The notes: a model not told the origin generated them from the letters alone. 64,000 nt of DNA from an uncultured Clostridia bacterium (GCA_934120045.1 CAKOTF010000009.1:9722-73721); one strand, 5' to 3'; positions 44,900 through 54,092 are shown, counted from the stretch's first letter. Numbers and translations are program-made.

Positions 44900-44928
44900 G
44901 CATTTCTGTAGTTCCTTAATCATAATAT
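44900..44928 (+). promoter_or_regulatory. Candidate sigma-E promoter of ylbJ
   Basis: GCATTTC (44900-44906), a 14-base spacer and CATAATAT (44921-44928) resemble the sporulation sigma-E consensus (-35 near GHATATT, -10 CATANNNT). The -10 fits well and the -35 only in part. The start codon is 45 bases downstream. Confidence 0.45.
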
Positions 44929-44973
44929 TTTTATAAAAGAATATTTTTGTACTAAAAGTTGGAGGTCTCTATT

Positions 44974-46014
44974 ATGTATAAATTCAAAATAGTAAAATTA
45001 AAAAATTTTATTTTACCTTTTATATTAGTTTTTTTTACTATATGTCTTGTCGTTTTTTCTAATTCTAATTTAAAAGCTGCCAAAAATGGTTTAGTTTTAT
45101 GGGCCAATTCTGTTGTCCCTTCTTTATTTCCTTTTTTTGTTGCTACTGAATTACTTTCTTATACAAATTTTACATATTATTTAGGAAAATTATTAAATAA
45201 ATTTATGAAACCACTTTTTAACATTAGAGGTGAAGGAAGTTTTGCCTTTATTATGGGAATTTTAAGTGGCTACCCTATGGGAGCTAAAATTGCAGCTAAT
45301 TTTAGACAAAATAATATTTGTTCTAAAGTAGAATGTGAGCGTTTACTTAGCTTTACAAATAATTCTGGTCCTTTATTTATAATTGGAAGTGTTGGAATAA
45401 GTTTATTTGGAAATTCTACTATTGGTTTTTTACTACTTTTCACTCACTTACTTGCATCTATTTCTGTTGGCTTTTTATTTCGTTTTTGGAAGAAAAATGA
45501 TTCTAAAAACTTTATTAGTAGTTCATCAAATATTAAAAACAGAACTATAAAATTATCTAGTTTGGGAGAAATTATTGGAAATAGTATTAAAAGTTCAATA
45601 AATACTATTTTAATGATTGGTGGCTTTGTTGTTTTGTTTTCTGTTATACTTTCTATTTTAAAAACAAGTAATTTACTTAATATATCTTGTTATTTTATGA
45701 AACCTATATTTAATTTTTTTAGAATTCCTCAAACATTTTATTCTGGTTTTATATCTGGAATTATAGAATTAACCAATGGGCTAAATATAATTTGTAATAT
45801 TCCTGAAAAAAATATTTCTATAAATATAATTATTGCTTCTTTCCTTCTTGGTCTCGGTGGCATTTCTGTCTTGCTTCAAGTTTGGAGTTGTATTTCTAAA
45901 ACAGATTTATCTATTACACCATATATCTTAGGAAAGATTTTACAAGCTTGTTTTTCTGCATTATATACTTGGATATTTATAAACATTGTGCCATTTTTGA
46001 ATTTTAATTTATAA
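44974..46014 (+). CDS. ylbJ: Sporulation integral membrane protein YlbJ
   Basis: A 346-residue protein with about eight membrane helices. Family hallmarks are LWANSVVPSLFPFFVATEL, GILSGYPMGAKIAANF, SFTNNSGPLFIIGSVG and the final LLGLGGISVLLQVWSCISKT. In Bacillus it is needed for resistant spores and is expressed in the mother cell. The ATG at 44974 follows GGAGG; a TTG at 44959 lies before that site. It is a single plus-strand gene between minus-strand neighbours. Confidence 0.92.
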   Translation: MYKFKIVKLKNFILPFILVFFTICLVVFSNSNLKAAKNGLVLWANSVVPSLFPFFVATELLSYTNFTYYLGKLLNKFMKPLFNIRGEGSFAFIMGILSGYPMGAKIAANFRQNNICSKVECERLLSFTNNSGPLFIIGSVGISLFGNSTIGFLLLFTHLLASISVGFLFRFWKKNDSKNFISSSSNIKNRTIKLSSLGEIIGNSIKSSINTILMIGGFVVLFSVILSILKTSNLLNISCYFMKPIFNFFRIPQTFYSGFISGIIELTNGLNIICNIPEKNISINIIIASFLLGLGGISVLLQVWSCISKTDLSITPYILGKILQACFSALYTWIFINIVPFLNFNL

Positions 46015-46052
46015 AAAATCCATAGTTGATATTATTTCAACTATGGATTTTT
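46013..46052. terminator. Bidirectional terminator between ylbJ and the FtsH-like gene
   Basis: Perfect stem AAAAATCCATAGTTGA with its complement over a short loop, flanked by A and T runs, placed between convergent genes. Confidence 0.85.
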
Positions 46053-46069
46053 CCTTTCATTCCCAATAA

Positions 46070-47419
46070 TTATTTAGGATTATATTTATTATAGATAGCA
46101 TACACCTCTTCTTCACTAAGTACTTCTTTTTGTAAAAGGTTTTGAGCAATTTCTTCTAACATTGTTTTGTTTTGAAGCAAATATTCCTTTGTTCTCTTGT
46201 AGAACAAATTCATGAGATCTACACTTCTGTTAAGAAGCCGATTGTTCAAATCAGATCCTGCTAATTGTTCTAAACTAAGACATGAAACAGGAGCAATTCC
46301 TATTTCTTCATCAAAACAAAATTCAGTTAAATACTGCTTTACAAGCTTTGTTGTCTTTTTAAGATCTCCTTTCGCTCCACTAGTAGGCGAATTAAAGAAC
46401 ACATCTTCTGCAACTCTACCCGCAAGACTTATCATAATTTCTATTTCAAAATCCTGCTTGGTCATTTTTCCATATTCATTCAAAGGATATGTTGCGACAC
46501 GTCCAAAGAAATCTTGCGTAGGAATTATGGAAATATCTCGTATTCTCTTGATTTGGGAAAGAAAAACACAAATTGCATGACCCGCTTCATGATATGCAGT
46601 TACTTTCTTTTCTATAAATGTTCTGTTAATTCTTAGTGGAACTGCTTCCTCACAATTTATTTGAGCCTCACAAAAATCTTTGCTTAAAACATTTTTATGA
46701 TGTTTTTGTTCAGCAATTTCTATTGCCATATTCATAATTTTTATAATTTCTAACGTAGAGGCTCCAATAAGTTTTTGGGCTAATTTCTTCACACTTACGC
46801 TTGGATCAACTCTTTTCTTATTGCAACAATATTCAATAATTTGCATTCTATCATCAAAATCTGGTAGAAACATGCTAACAAACATTTCAAAATGTTTGGG
46901 ACATTTTAAAGAAGAACTGATTTCTTTAATATTTCTAGTTGTTGCAATAACTAACACATGATCTCTTTTGTTCATTTCATATGCTAATTGTGCAATAATC
47001 CTTTCATTATTTTTGTTTTCTTTTCCCATCACATCAAATTCATCCAAAAAAATAATACAAGATTCTTTTGCTCTTGCTGCTAAAAACAAGTGCTTTATAT
47101 CTTTTGCATTATTTATTTCTGAACCAGAAATCATAATAAAAGGTAATTTGCTTTCAGCAATAAATGCTTTGGCAATTAATGTTTTTCCAGTTCCTTTCGG
47201 CCCATCAATAAGAATTCCTTTAGGAATTTTTTGTCTTAATCTACATTTTGAAGTACTCCGTAATTCTAATAATCGTATTATTTTTGCCAAATCAGATTTT
47301 TGACTTTCATACCCAATAATGTCATTAAAACTTACTTTCATTTTTGCATCTATTTTAAATGCAATTCCCCAAAAGTATCCCATAATAATTTGACCTAGTC
47401 TCCATACAATTTTTTGCAT
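46070..47419 (-). CDS. Divergent FtsH-like AAA protease without the arginine-finger motif
   Basis: A 449-residue protein. A short hydrophobic N-terminal stretch (about 3-22) replaces the two-helix FtsH membrane domain. Walker A (GPKGTGKT) and Walker B (CIIFLDEFDVMG) are present. The second region of homology reads LKCPKHFEMFV instead of RPGRFDRQ, so both arginine fingers are missing, and the pore-loop aromatic-Val-Gly is not seen. The protease half keeps HEAGH and the third zinc ligand in SGAKGDLKKTT. It may depend on partner subunits or be a specialised, for example sporulation-stage, paralogue. The ATG at 47419 follows AGGAGG. Confidence 0.85.
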   Translation of the reverse strand: MQKIVWRLGQIIMGYFWGIAFKIDAKMKVSFNDIIGYESQKSDLAKIIRLLELRSTSKCRLRQKIPKGILIDGPKGTGKTLIAKAFIAESKLPFIMISGSEINNAKDIKHLFLAARAKESCIIFLDEFDVMGKENKNNERIIAQLAYEMNKRDHVLVIATTRNIKEISSSLKCPKHFEMFVSMFLPDFDDRMQIIEYCCNKKRVDPSVSVKKLAQKLIGASTLEIIKIMNMAIEIAEQKHHKNVLSKDFCEAQINCEEAVPLRINRTFIEKKVTAYHEAGHAICVFLSQIKRIRDISIIPTQDFFGRVATYPLNEYGKMTKQDFEIEIMISLAGRVAEDVFFNSPTSGAKGDLKKTTKLVKQYLTEFCFDEEIGIAPVSCLSLEQLAGSDLNNRLLNRSVDLMNLFYKRTKEYLLQNKTMLEEIAQNLLQKEVLSEEEVYAIYNKYNPK

Positions 47420-47461
47420 AAAATGCCTCCTATAATAAATTTTCAAAGTTCGTACATTATT

Positions 47462-47490
47462 ATTATATCATCATTTACATAATATTACAA
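47462..47490 (-). promoter_or_regulatory. Promoter of the FtsH-like gene
   Basis: TTGTAA (47485-47490), a 17-base spacer ending in ATGA, and TATAAT (47462-47467). Confidence 0.65.
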
Positions 47491-47514
47491 GTGATATTTT
47501 GTTCTTTACTGCAA

Positions 47515-47552
47515 AACCCTTATAATTAGATTTCTCTAATTACAAGGGCATT
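47515..47552 (-). terminator. Terminator after malQ
   Basis: A 15-base-pair stem (two mismatches or G-T pairs) of the form CCCTTGTAATTAGA closed by GAAA, followed by TTTT. Confidence 0.8.
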
Positions 47553-47554
47553 TT

Positions 47555-48874
47555 TTAATAATCTTTTATTCTTTCTTTTAAATCATCAAAATTAATCAAT
47601 TTCCAAGACCAATTTTGATCACTTTCAACTCCTGGCACATTAATTCTAGAATTTTCATCAAGTCCTAAAATATCTTGAACCATTATTATTGGCATTTTTG
47701 CCTTACATTTTGATAAATATTGCATAATGCCAATATTTATATTTATATCATAACATTCATTCTTTCTTAAAAATTCTTTTAATTTCCATTTATGTTCATC
47801 ATCTAAAGTTTTATACCAACCATATATTGTATTACAATCATGATTCCCAGGAAAAACCAGTACATTTTCAGCTTCATTATCTCTATCATACAAATTATCT
47901 AAATCTATAGTAAATTGTAATATTTTCTGCCTTGTAAATCCATAATGTTCTCTTAATTTTATTGTTTCTTCTCTTATTTCCCCTAAATCTTCTATTATAA
48001 AGTTTTCAATATTTACATTTTTCTCTTTAAATAATTCATCAAAAAATCCATAACTTAGTCCATCTACATATGTTCCTTCTTTACCTGTTTTTCCAAATGG
48101 TATTCTGAAAAATGAATCATATCCTCTAAAATAATCTATTCTTACTTTATCGAATAATTTTAAATGATACTTAAATCTTTTTATTAAATATTGATAATTA
48201 TCTTTTTTTATATTTTCTACATTATATATAGGACTATTCCATTTTTGACCATTTTCATTGAAATAGTCTGGAGGAGTTCCAGCTTCAAATGTAAACTTTC
48301 CATTTTCCATTTCAAAATATTCTGAATGGTATTTAGTTTCAACTGATTCAAATACTGGATATACCGGCATATCTCCAATAATTTGAACATTTTTTGAATT
48401 AGCATAATATTTCAATTCCATCCATTGCTTATATAATATATATTGTAAAAATAAATAATAATCTTTTTCATTTTCTGTCTTTTGACTCATGAACTCTGCA
48501 TATTCATTTATTTCTTGCAATATTATAAATTCATAATATTCATTATTAGGTCTAAAATTTCTATATGCTTCTTTATAATATTTTTCTTTAAAATTATCAT
48601 ATATTACTCTATCTTTATTTTCTCTTATTTCTGCATTTTGTATTAGTTTTTCTTCTTTTAATTTGTCTAATGAAATATAATCTTCTTCCAATGCATAATA
48701 ACTTACTGGAGAATATGGGTGTTTATCACATTCGTTTATTGGTAATATCTCCCAGTATTTTATGTTATTTTCACTTAATATATCAATAAACTGATATGCT
48801 TCATATCCAAAGTCTCCTATTCCATATTTACTTGGAAGTGAAAAAATTGGAAGTAAAATTCCTTTTTCTTTCAT
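47555..48874 (-). CDS. malQ: 4-alpha-glucanotransferase
   Basis: A 439-residue family-77 glycoside hydrolase. Recognised by GILLPIFSLPSKYGIGDFG, WEILPI, DMPVYP, the nucleophile segment VRIDYFRGYDSF, the acid/base IIEDLGEI and the FPGNHDCNTIYGWY segment. It transfers alpha-1,4-glucan chains in starch, glycogen or maltodextrin metabolism. It is somewhat shorter than the usual 480-500 residues. No other glycogen or maltose genes adjoin it. The ATG follows AAAGGA at ten bases; a TTGAAA-N17-TATAAT promoter lies near 48917-48945. Confidence 0.92.
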   Translation of the reverse strand: MKEKGILLPIFSLPSKYGIGDFGYEAYQFIDILSENNIKYWEILPINECDKHPYSPVSYYALEEDYISLDKLKEEKLIQNAEIRENKDRVIYDNFKEKYYKEAYRNFRPNNEYYEFIILQEINEYAEFMSQKTENEKDYYLFLQYILYKQWMELKYYANSKNVQIIGDMPVYPVFESVETKYHSEYFEMENGKFTFEAGTPPDYFNENGQKWNSPIYNVENIKKDNYQYLIKRFKYHLKLFDKVRIDYFRGYDSFFRIPFGKTGKEGTYVDGLSYGFFDELFKEKNVNIENFIIEDLGEIREETIKLREHYGFTRQKILQFTIDLDNLYDRDNEAENVLVFPGNHDCNTIYGWYKTLDDEHKWKLKEFLRKNECYDININIGIMQYLSKCKAKMPIIMVQDILGLDENSRINVPGVESDQNWSWKLINFDDLKERIKDY

Positions 48875-48977
48875 ATTCTTTTGTTCCTTTCTTTTTTTTG
48901 CTTTTGCTTAAAATAATTATATATTAATAAGTTTATTTTTTCAATAGATAAATATTAATAATTTTTCTAACTTTATC

Positions 48978-49023
48978 ATAAAAAACCAAGCAAAATTCTA
49001 TTAAAGAATCTTACTTGGTCTTT
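48978..49023 (-). terminator. Terminator after the propeller-like gene
   Basis: Arms AACCAAG and CTTGGTT with an inner stem around ATTCTNNTAATAGAAT and T runs on both sides. Confidence 0.8.
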
Positions 49024-49029
49024 TTTTAT

Positions 49030-50622
49030 TTACAACTCAACAGTCATAATTAAGTTGCCATCTTGATCATAAACATCTTCGAAAGTCTCCTGATATCCAT
49101 ACAAATCTTTACTTGTATATTTTGCATAGGAATAATAACCATTTCCAGAGATTTTGTCATATTGGATTGGAATGATTTCTTTAAAGCCATAGAATTCAGC
49201 ATTTTCAAAATCAACTCCTACATATTTAAACACTCCCCATTGACCATTTTTTCTAATCATAACAATCAATTCATCAGAATCATCTATAACTCTGATTTCC
49301 TGGCATTTAAGATGATGAATTTCTTTCGCTTTCAAATTATATTCAACATATTCATTATCCCTATCTTTTTTGTGAAATATAATGCTAGTATAATCTTCCC
49401 ATACAATATCATTTTCTTCATCAAAGGAAAAATCTGTCACCTTCATTCCATTTAAATCATAAATTTGAAAACATCCTGAACTACTATAAATTTTTATATA
49501 ATTCTCATCTTCAAATTCAAATCTATATCCTTCAATTTTAGTTTTAAGCTCTCCATTAAAATTAAATATCCATAAAGTCTCATTATTAGGATATAGCAGA
49601 CTAGAGCCAATGGCATAACGCATTTGTCGTACTTGAAATATACGAAAAACACTTTCACATATTACTTTACCATTATAATCAAAGATTTGCCATTCAGAAT
49701 CATAATAATAACTACCTTTTATCATAACAGCAATCCATTTTTCAGTTGTCTTAAAACAATCTGTTAACCTTTTTGCAATAAAAGTTGTTACTATATGATT
49801 TCCGTTTGATGAATAAAACCTAAATTTACCTGTATTAAATTCTTCAACTATCAATACCTTAGAGAACTTATAAAGTCTTTCTCTTTCTTTAATCTCTAAG
49901 CCATTGTATTTAAAAACTTTTTCTTCACCTTCTTCTGCTTTATTTCCTATAAGCATTTTTAATAACTCATCACTAATACCTCTCGCCATAACATTTCCAT
50001 CTTGAGTTACAACTATCCAACCATCTTTTTCTTTTATCATCATACTCCGATGAATTCCAAACCAATAACAATTTGTTCTAAGAATCATCTGTAAACTTTG
50101 CTTATCTTTATAATTGGATTTAGGAATAGTTCCTAACAACTTATTATTTGATATATTATAAATCTTAATTTCACCACACTTGTTTTTTTCAATCCAATAA
50201 TGTTCAGAAATCCAAATTCTTGTTCCAACTTCAAAATTGTTTTTGTAAGAATCAAATTGACTAGAAACAACTACTCTTTCTCTAAATCCTTTATAAAACT
50301 TACTTGTACTACTAGATTGTAAAATGAGTTTAATTGCACCTAAGATATATTTTCCTTCAGCTTTATATTTCTGAATAACTTTTCCTTCATAATTCTTAAC
50401 ATAATAACTGTCTTTTGATAATACAATAAAAGCCTCTTTACCAAATAAAGTATTTTTTAATAAGCTATCCACATCTTTAAATCCAAATACTTCACTTATT
50501 TTTTCTCCTTCCATGTTATATATATCAGCTTTTGTATCATTATTTCTAAGGAGAATTGTATAATTTCCAGAAACAATAACACTTTCTCCAATTGCCAAAA
50601 CAGGTATGTTGATTTTTGTCAT
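49030..50622 (-). CDS. Hypothetical beta-propeller/WG-repeat-like protein
   Basis: A 530-residue soluble protein, not assigned to a characterised family. It is made of many short strands, several shaped as 'x-IYN-x-x-G' or 'IFDYNGK' repeats (IYNMEGEKI, VKNYEGKVI, IFDYNGKVI, IFNFNGELK, IYDLNGMKV, VYDQDGNLI) spaced 45-80 residues apart. One WG-repeat-like unit lies near the C-terminus (RKNGQWGVFKYVG...PIQYDKI). This suggests a propeller-type binding scaffold. It has no signal peptide, a good ribosome-binding site and its own promoter and terminator. Confidence 0.65.
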   Translation of the reverse strand: MTKINIPVLAIGESVIVSGNYTILLRNNDTKADIYNMEGEKISEVFGFKDVDSLLKNTLFGKEAFIVLSKDSYYVKNYEGKVIQKYKAEGKYILGAIKLILQSSSTSKFYKGFRERVVVSSQFDSYKNNFEVGTRIWISEHYWIEKNKCGEIKIYNISNNKLLGTIPKSNYKDKQSLQMILRTNCYWFGIHRSMMIKEKDGWIVVTQDGNVMARGISDELLKMLIGNKAEEGEEKVFKYNGLEIKERERLYKFSKVLIVEEFNTGKFRFYSSNGNHIVTTFIAKRLTDCFKTTEKWIAVMIKGSYYYDSEWQIFDYNGKVICESVFRIFQVRQMRYAIGSSLLYPNNETLWIFNFNGELKTKIEGYRFEFEDENYIKIYSSSGCFQIYDLNGMKVTDFSFDEENDIVWEDYTSIIFHKKDRDNEYVEYNLKAKEIHHLKCQEIRVIDDSDELIVMIRKNGQWGVFKYVGVDFENAEFYGFKEIIPIQYDKISGNGYYSYAKYTSKDLYGYQETFEDVYDQDGNLIMTVEL

Positions 50623-50689
50623 GATGTTTGTTCCTTTCTGTCTTGATATTTATGTTTTTCTATAAGGCTTCTTGAGCCTCATCTTGGCT

Positions 50690-50718
50690 ATTATATCATG
50701 TATTTTATGTAAAATCAA
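50690..50718 (-). promoter_or_regulatory. Promoter of the propeller-like gene
   Basis: TTGATT (50713-50718), a 17-base spacer ending in ATGA, and TATAAT (50690-50695). Confidence 0.65.
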
Positions 50719-50755
50719 TTAATTTTTTTAATTTGATAATGAACTCAAAGTAAAA

Positions 50756-50853
50756 AGCGAATCTAAGATTTTCTATCAAATAAAAATTTTAAGAAAATCT
50801 AAGACTCGCCATATTTATCTAGTACAGAAAGTCCTCCTACAAGGAGAACTTTC
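50756..50853 (-). other. Two consecutive hairpins downstream of eno; possible small RNA or 3' structure
   Basis: Hairpin 1 is formed by 50827-50838 with 50842-50853 (12 base pairs, one G-T) around AGGAG/CTCCT. Hairpin 2 is formed by 50757-50774 with 50794-50811 (18 positions, two mismatches) and is followed on the minus strand by TTTTT. They lie beyond the eno terminator and before the promoter of the next gene; no reading frame covers them. No clear promoter was found just upstream. Confidence 0.5.
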
Positions 50854-50865
50854 CTACTATATAAA

Positions 50866-50897
50866 AAAAGCAAGAAACTTTTTAGTCTCTTGCTTTT
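50866..50897 (-). terminator. Terminator after eno
   Basis: Stem AAAAGCAAGAGAC with GTTTCTTGCTTTT (one G-T pair), a six-base loop and a run of seven T. Confidence 0.85.
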
Positions 50898-50917
50898 ATT
50901 TCTGACATAAAGTCAAA

Positions 50918-52225
50918 TTATTTTATTATTGCTTTTCTTCCTAAATATTGAGCAACATCACCTAATTGATGTTCGATATTTAATAATCTATTATATTTAG
51001 CAACTCTATCTGTTCTACATGGTGCACCTGTTTTGATTTGTCCAGCATTCATTGCAACTGCAACATCTGCTAATGTTGTATCTTCTGTTTCACCACTTCT
51101 GTGTGATACAACAGCTGTCATTCCATGTTTATTAGCTAATTCGATAGCATCTAATGTTTCTGTTAATGTTCCAATTTGGTTTAATTTGATTAATATACTG
51201 TTTGTTACACCTAAATCAATACCTTTTTGTAATCTCTTCATATTTGTTACAAATAAGTCATCACCAACTAATTGAATTTTTGATCCTAATCTGTCTGTTA
51301 GTTTTTTCCATCCAGCCCAGTCTTCTTCTGCTAAACCATCTTCGATTGAGATAATTGGATATCTGTTTACTAAATCTTCTAAGAAGTCTATCATTTCATC
51401 TTCTGTTTTTGTAACACCTATTTTCCAGAAATGATATTGTCCTTCTTTTCCTATTTTCTTTGCTTCATCATATAATTCTGTTGCAGCAACATCTAATGCT
51501 AAAGCAACTTCTTCACCTGGTTTATATCCTGCTTTTTTAATAGCTTCCATTATTAATTGAAGTGCTTCATCTTCATCTTTAACGTTTGGGGCAAATCCAC
51601 CTTCATCACCAACACCTGTTCCTAATCCTTTTGATTTTAAAACAGCTTTTAAGTTGTGATAAATTTCGGCACACATACGTAAACATTCAGAGAATGATTT
51701 TGCTCCAACTGGCATAATCATAAATTCTTGTACACTTAATGTTGAATCAGCATGTTTACCACCATTCATGATGTTCATCATTGGAACTGGCATAACTTTT
51801 GCATTTGGTCCACCAATATAGTTATATAATTCCATTCCTAATGATGCAGCAGCAGCTTTAGCACAAGCTAATGATACACCTAATGTAGCATTTGCTCCTA
51901 ATACACCTTTGTTTTCTGTTCCATCTAATTCGATAAGCATTTTATCGATTCCAGCTTGGTCATAAACATTCATTCCTTCTAATTTTGGAGCTATAACTGA
52001 GTTAACATTTTCTACAGCTTTTAAAACTCCTTTTCCTAAATATCTTGATTTATCACCATCTCTTAATTCAACAGCTTCAAAGCTTCCTGTTGATGCTCCA
52101 GATGGAACCATTGCTACACCATGTGCTCCATCAAATGTTGTAACTTCAACTTGTACAGTTGGATTTCCTCTTGAATCTAATACCTCTAATGCTTCTACAC
52201 TTTCAATTTCTAAATAATCTTTCAT
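50918..52225 (-). CDS. eno: Enolase
   Basis: A 435-residue enolase (2-phosphoglycerate to phosphoenolpyruvate). Clear segments are LDSRGNPTVQVEV, SGASTGSFEAVELRDGD, GGKHADSTLSVQEFMIMP, GVGDEGGFAPN, SIEDGLAEEDWAGW, QLVGDDLFVTN, LIKLNQIGT and SHRSGETEDTT. It ends the glycolytic cluster. Its own promoter candidate, TTGATT with TATGAT 16 bases on, lies near 52243-52272, so it may also be expressed separately. Confidence 0.98.
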   Translation of the reverse strand: MKDYLEIESVEALEVLDSRGNPTVQVEVTTFDGAHGVAMVPSGASTGSFEAVELRDGDKSRYLGKGVLKAVENVNSVIAPKLEGMNVYDQAGIDKMLIELDGTENKGVLGANATLGVSLACAKAAAASLGMELYNYIGGPNAKVMPVPMMNIMNGGKHADSTLSVQEFMIMPVGAKSFSECLRMCAEIYHNLKAVLKSKGLGTGVGDEGGFAPNVKDEDEALQLIMEAIKKAGYKPGEEVALALDVAATELYDEAKKIGKEGQYHFWKIGVTKTEDEMIDFLEDLVNRYPIISIEDGLAEEDWAGWKKLTDRLGSKIQLVGDDLFVTNMKRLQKGIDLGVTNSILIKLNQIGTLTETLDAIELANKHGMTAVVSHRSGETEDTTLADVAVAMNAGQIKTGAPCRTDRVAKYNRLLNIEHQLGDVAQYLGRKAIIK

Positions 52226-52305
52226 AAAACTCTCTTTCCTTTCTTATCATATCATGTATATAGTATGAATCAATTATTATAAATGTAATCAAATTAATAA
52301 TACAA

Positions 52306-53307
52306 CTATTTCATAGCTTCTTCAACAGCAACAGCTACTGCTACTGAAGCACCAACCATTGGGTTGTTACCCATACCAATTAATCCCATCATTTCTACGT
52401 GAGCTGGTACTGAAGATGATCCTGCAAATTGTGCATCTGAATGCATTCTTCCCATTGTATCTGTCATACCATAAGAAGCTGGTCCTGCTGCCATATTATC
52501 TGGATGAAGTGTTCTACCTGTTCCACCACCAGAAGCAACTGAGAAGTATTTCTTTCCTGCTTCTAGTCTTTCTTTCTTATATGTTCCTGCAACTGGATGT
52601 TGGAATCTTGTTGGGTTTGTTGAGTTTCCTGTAATAGATACATCAACATCTTCTAACCACATGATTGCTACACCTTCTCTAACATCGTTTGCACCATAAC
52701 ATTTTACTTGGCTTCTTTCTCCATCAGAATATTTTATTTCTTCTACTACTTTTACTTTTCCTGTAAAATAATCAAAATCTGTTTTTACATATGTAAATCC
52801 ATTTATTCTTGATATTATTTGTGCTGCATCTTTTCCTAAACCATTTAAAATTACTCTTAATGGTTCTTTTCTAACTTTGTTTGCAGATTTTGCTATACCA
52901 ATAGCTCCTTCTGCTGCTGCAAAACTTTCATGTCCTGCTAAAAATGCAAAACATTTTGTATCTTCTGATAATAGCATTGATGCTAAATTTCCATGTCCTA
53001 ATCCTACTTTTCTATCATCTGCAACAGATCCTGGAATACAAAATGCTTGTAATCCTTCTCCAATTGCTTTTGCTGCATCTGATGCCTTTTTACATCCTTT
53101 TTTGATTGCTATTGCTGCACCTAATGTGTAAGCCCAAGCTGCATTTTCAAAACAAATTGGTTGAACTCCTTTTACTATTTCATAAGGATTAAATCCTTTA
53201 TCTGTACAGATTTTTAATGAATCTTCAAAATCTTTTATTCCGTATTTTTCCATAACTGGTTTTATTTGATCAATTCTTCTTTCATAACTTTCAAATGTTA
53301 CTGCCAT
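52306..53307 (-). CDS. GGGtGRT protein
   Basis: A 333-residue protein containing the name-giving VASGGGTGRTLHP near residue 255. Other conserved stretches are GLGHGNLASMLL, FAFLAGHESFAAAEGAIG, NGLGKDAAQIISRI and a C-terminal run of small residues. The family is found in anaerobic Bacillota next to a NifU-like scaffold protein, as here, and its function is unknown. The pairing suggests iron-sulfur or metal chemistry. A small hairpin (GGGAA/TTCCC, about 53328-53342) lies between the partner gene and this one. Confidence 0.85.
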   Translation of the reverse strand: MAVTFESYERRIDQIKPVMEKYGIKDFEDSLKICTDKGFNPYEIVKGVQPICFENAAWAYTLGAAIAIKKGCKKASDAAKAIGEGLQAFCIPGSVADDRKVGLGHGNLASMLLSEDTKCFAFLAGHESFAAAEGAIGIAKSANKVRKEPLRVILNGLGKDAAQIISRINGFTYVKTDFDYFTGKVKVVEEIKYSDGERSQVKCYGANDVREGVAIMWLEDVDVSITGNSTNPTRFQHPVAGTYKKERLEAGKKYFSVASGGGTGRTLHPDNMAAGPASYGMTDTMGRMHSDAQFAGSSSVPAHVEMMGLIGMGNNPMVGASVAVAVAVEEAMK

Positions 53308-53385
53308 CTTTTATTCCTCCTATTTTTATTGTAAGGGAAGACATTTCCCATTTTTACATCTTATTTATTTTTTTTAATTCTATTT

Positions 53386-54078
53386 CTATGCTTCTCTTGG
53401 ATCTATCTTCTTTACAGCTTCGTCAAATCTTCCATATGTACCAGAAGCTTTTTCAATTGCTTCTTTAGGATCAATTCCTTTTTTAATATTATCCATCATT
53501 TTTCCTAAATGAACATATTTATAACCAATTATTTGGTCATCTTTATCTAATCCTAATTCTACTATATATCCTTCTGTTAATTGTAAATATCTTGGTCCTT
53601 TTAATGAACTTGAATATATTGTTCCTACTTGTGATGTATGTCCTTTTCCTAAATCTTCAAGTCCAGCTCCTACTGGAAGTCCACCTTCTGAGAAAGCTGT
53701 TTGAGTTCTACCATATACTATTTGTAAGAATAATTCTCTCATAGCAGTATTTATAGCATCACAAACTAAATCTGTATTTAATGCTTCTAATATTGTTTTA
53801 CCTGTTAGAATTTCTCCTGCCATTGCAGCTGAATGTGTCATTCCTGAACATCCTATTGTTTCAATTAATGCTTCTTGGATTATTCCATCTTTTACATTTA
53901 ATGTTAATTTACATGCTCCTTGTTGTGGTGCACACCATCCAATACCATGTGTTAATCCTGATATATCTTTTATATCTTTTGCTTTTACCCATTTTCCTTC
54001 TTCTGGAATTGGTGCTGGTCCATGGTCTACTCCTTTTGCAACACAGCACATATTTTCTAATTCTTTTGAATAAATCAT
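53386..54078 (-). CDS. NifU-like iron-sulfur scaffold protein, partner of GGGtGRT
   Basis: A 230-residue protein with a NifU/IscU-like core: HGIGWCAPQQGACKL, ALIETIGCSGMTHSAAMAGEIL, and VCDAINTAMRELF. Cys residues in the first two segments could carry a cluster. It is longer than a typical IscU and the C-terminal half (DLGKGHTSQVGTIYSS onwards) is specific to the version that accompanies GGGtGRT proteins. The ATG at 54078 follows AAAGGAG. Confidence 0.82.
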   Translation of the reverse strand: MIYSKELENMCCVAKGVDHGPAPIPEEGKWVKAKDIKDISGLTHGIGWCAPQQGACKLTLNVKDGIIQEALIETIGCSGMTHSAAMAGEILTGKTILEALNTDLVCDAINTAMRELFLQIVYGRTQTAFSEGGLPVGAGLEDLGKGHTSQVGTIYSSSLKGPRYLQLTEGYIVELGLDKDDQIIGYKYVHLGKMMDNIKKGIDPKEAIEKASGTYGRFDEAVKKIDPREA

Positions 54079-54092
54079 TTTTATTGCTCCTT

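Noticed and set aside
53320..53350. Riboswitch before the GGGtGRT gene
   Set aside because: Only one small GGGAA/TTCCC hairpin is present, with no recognisable aptamer or switching structure.
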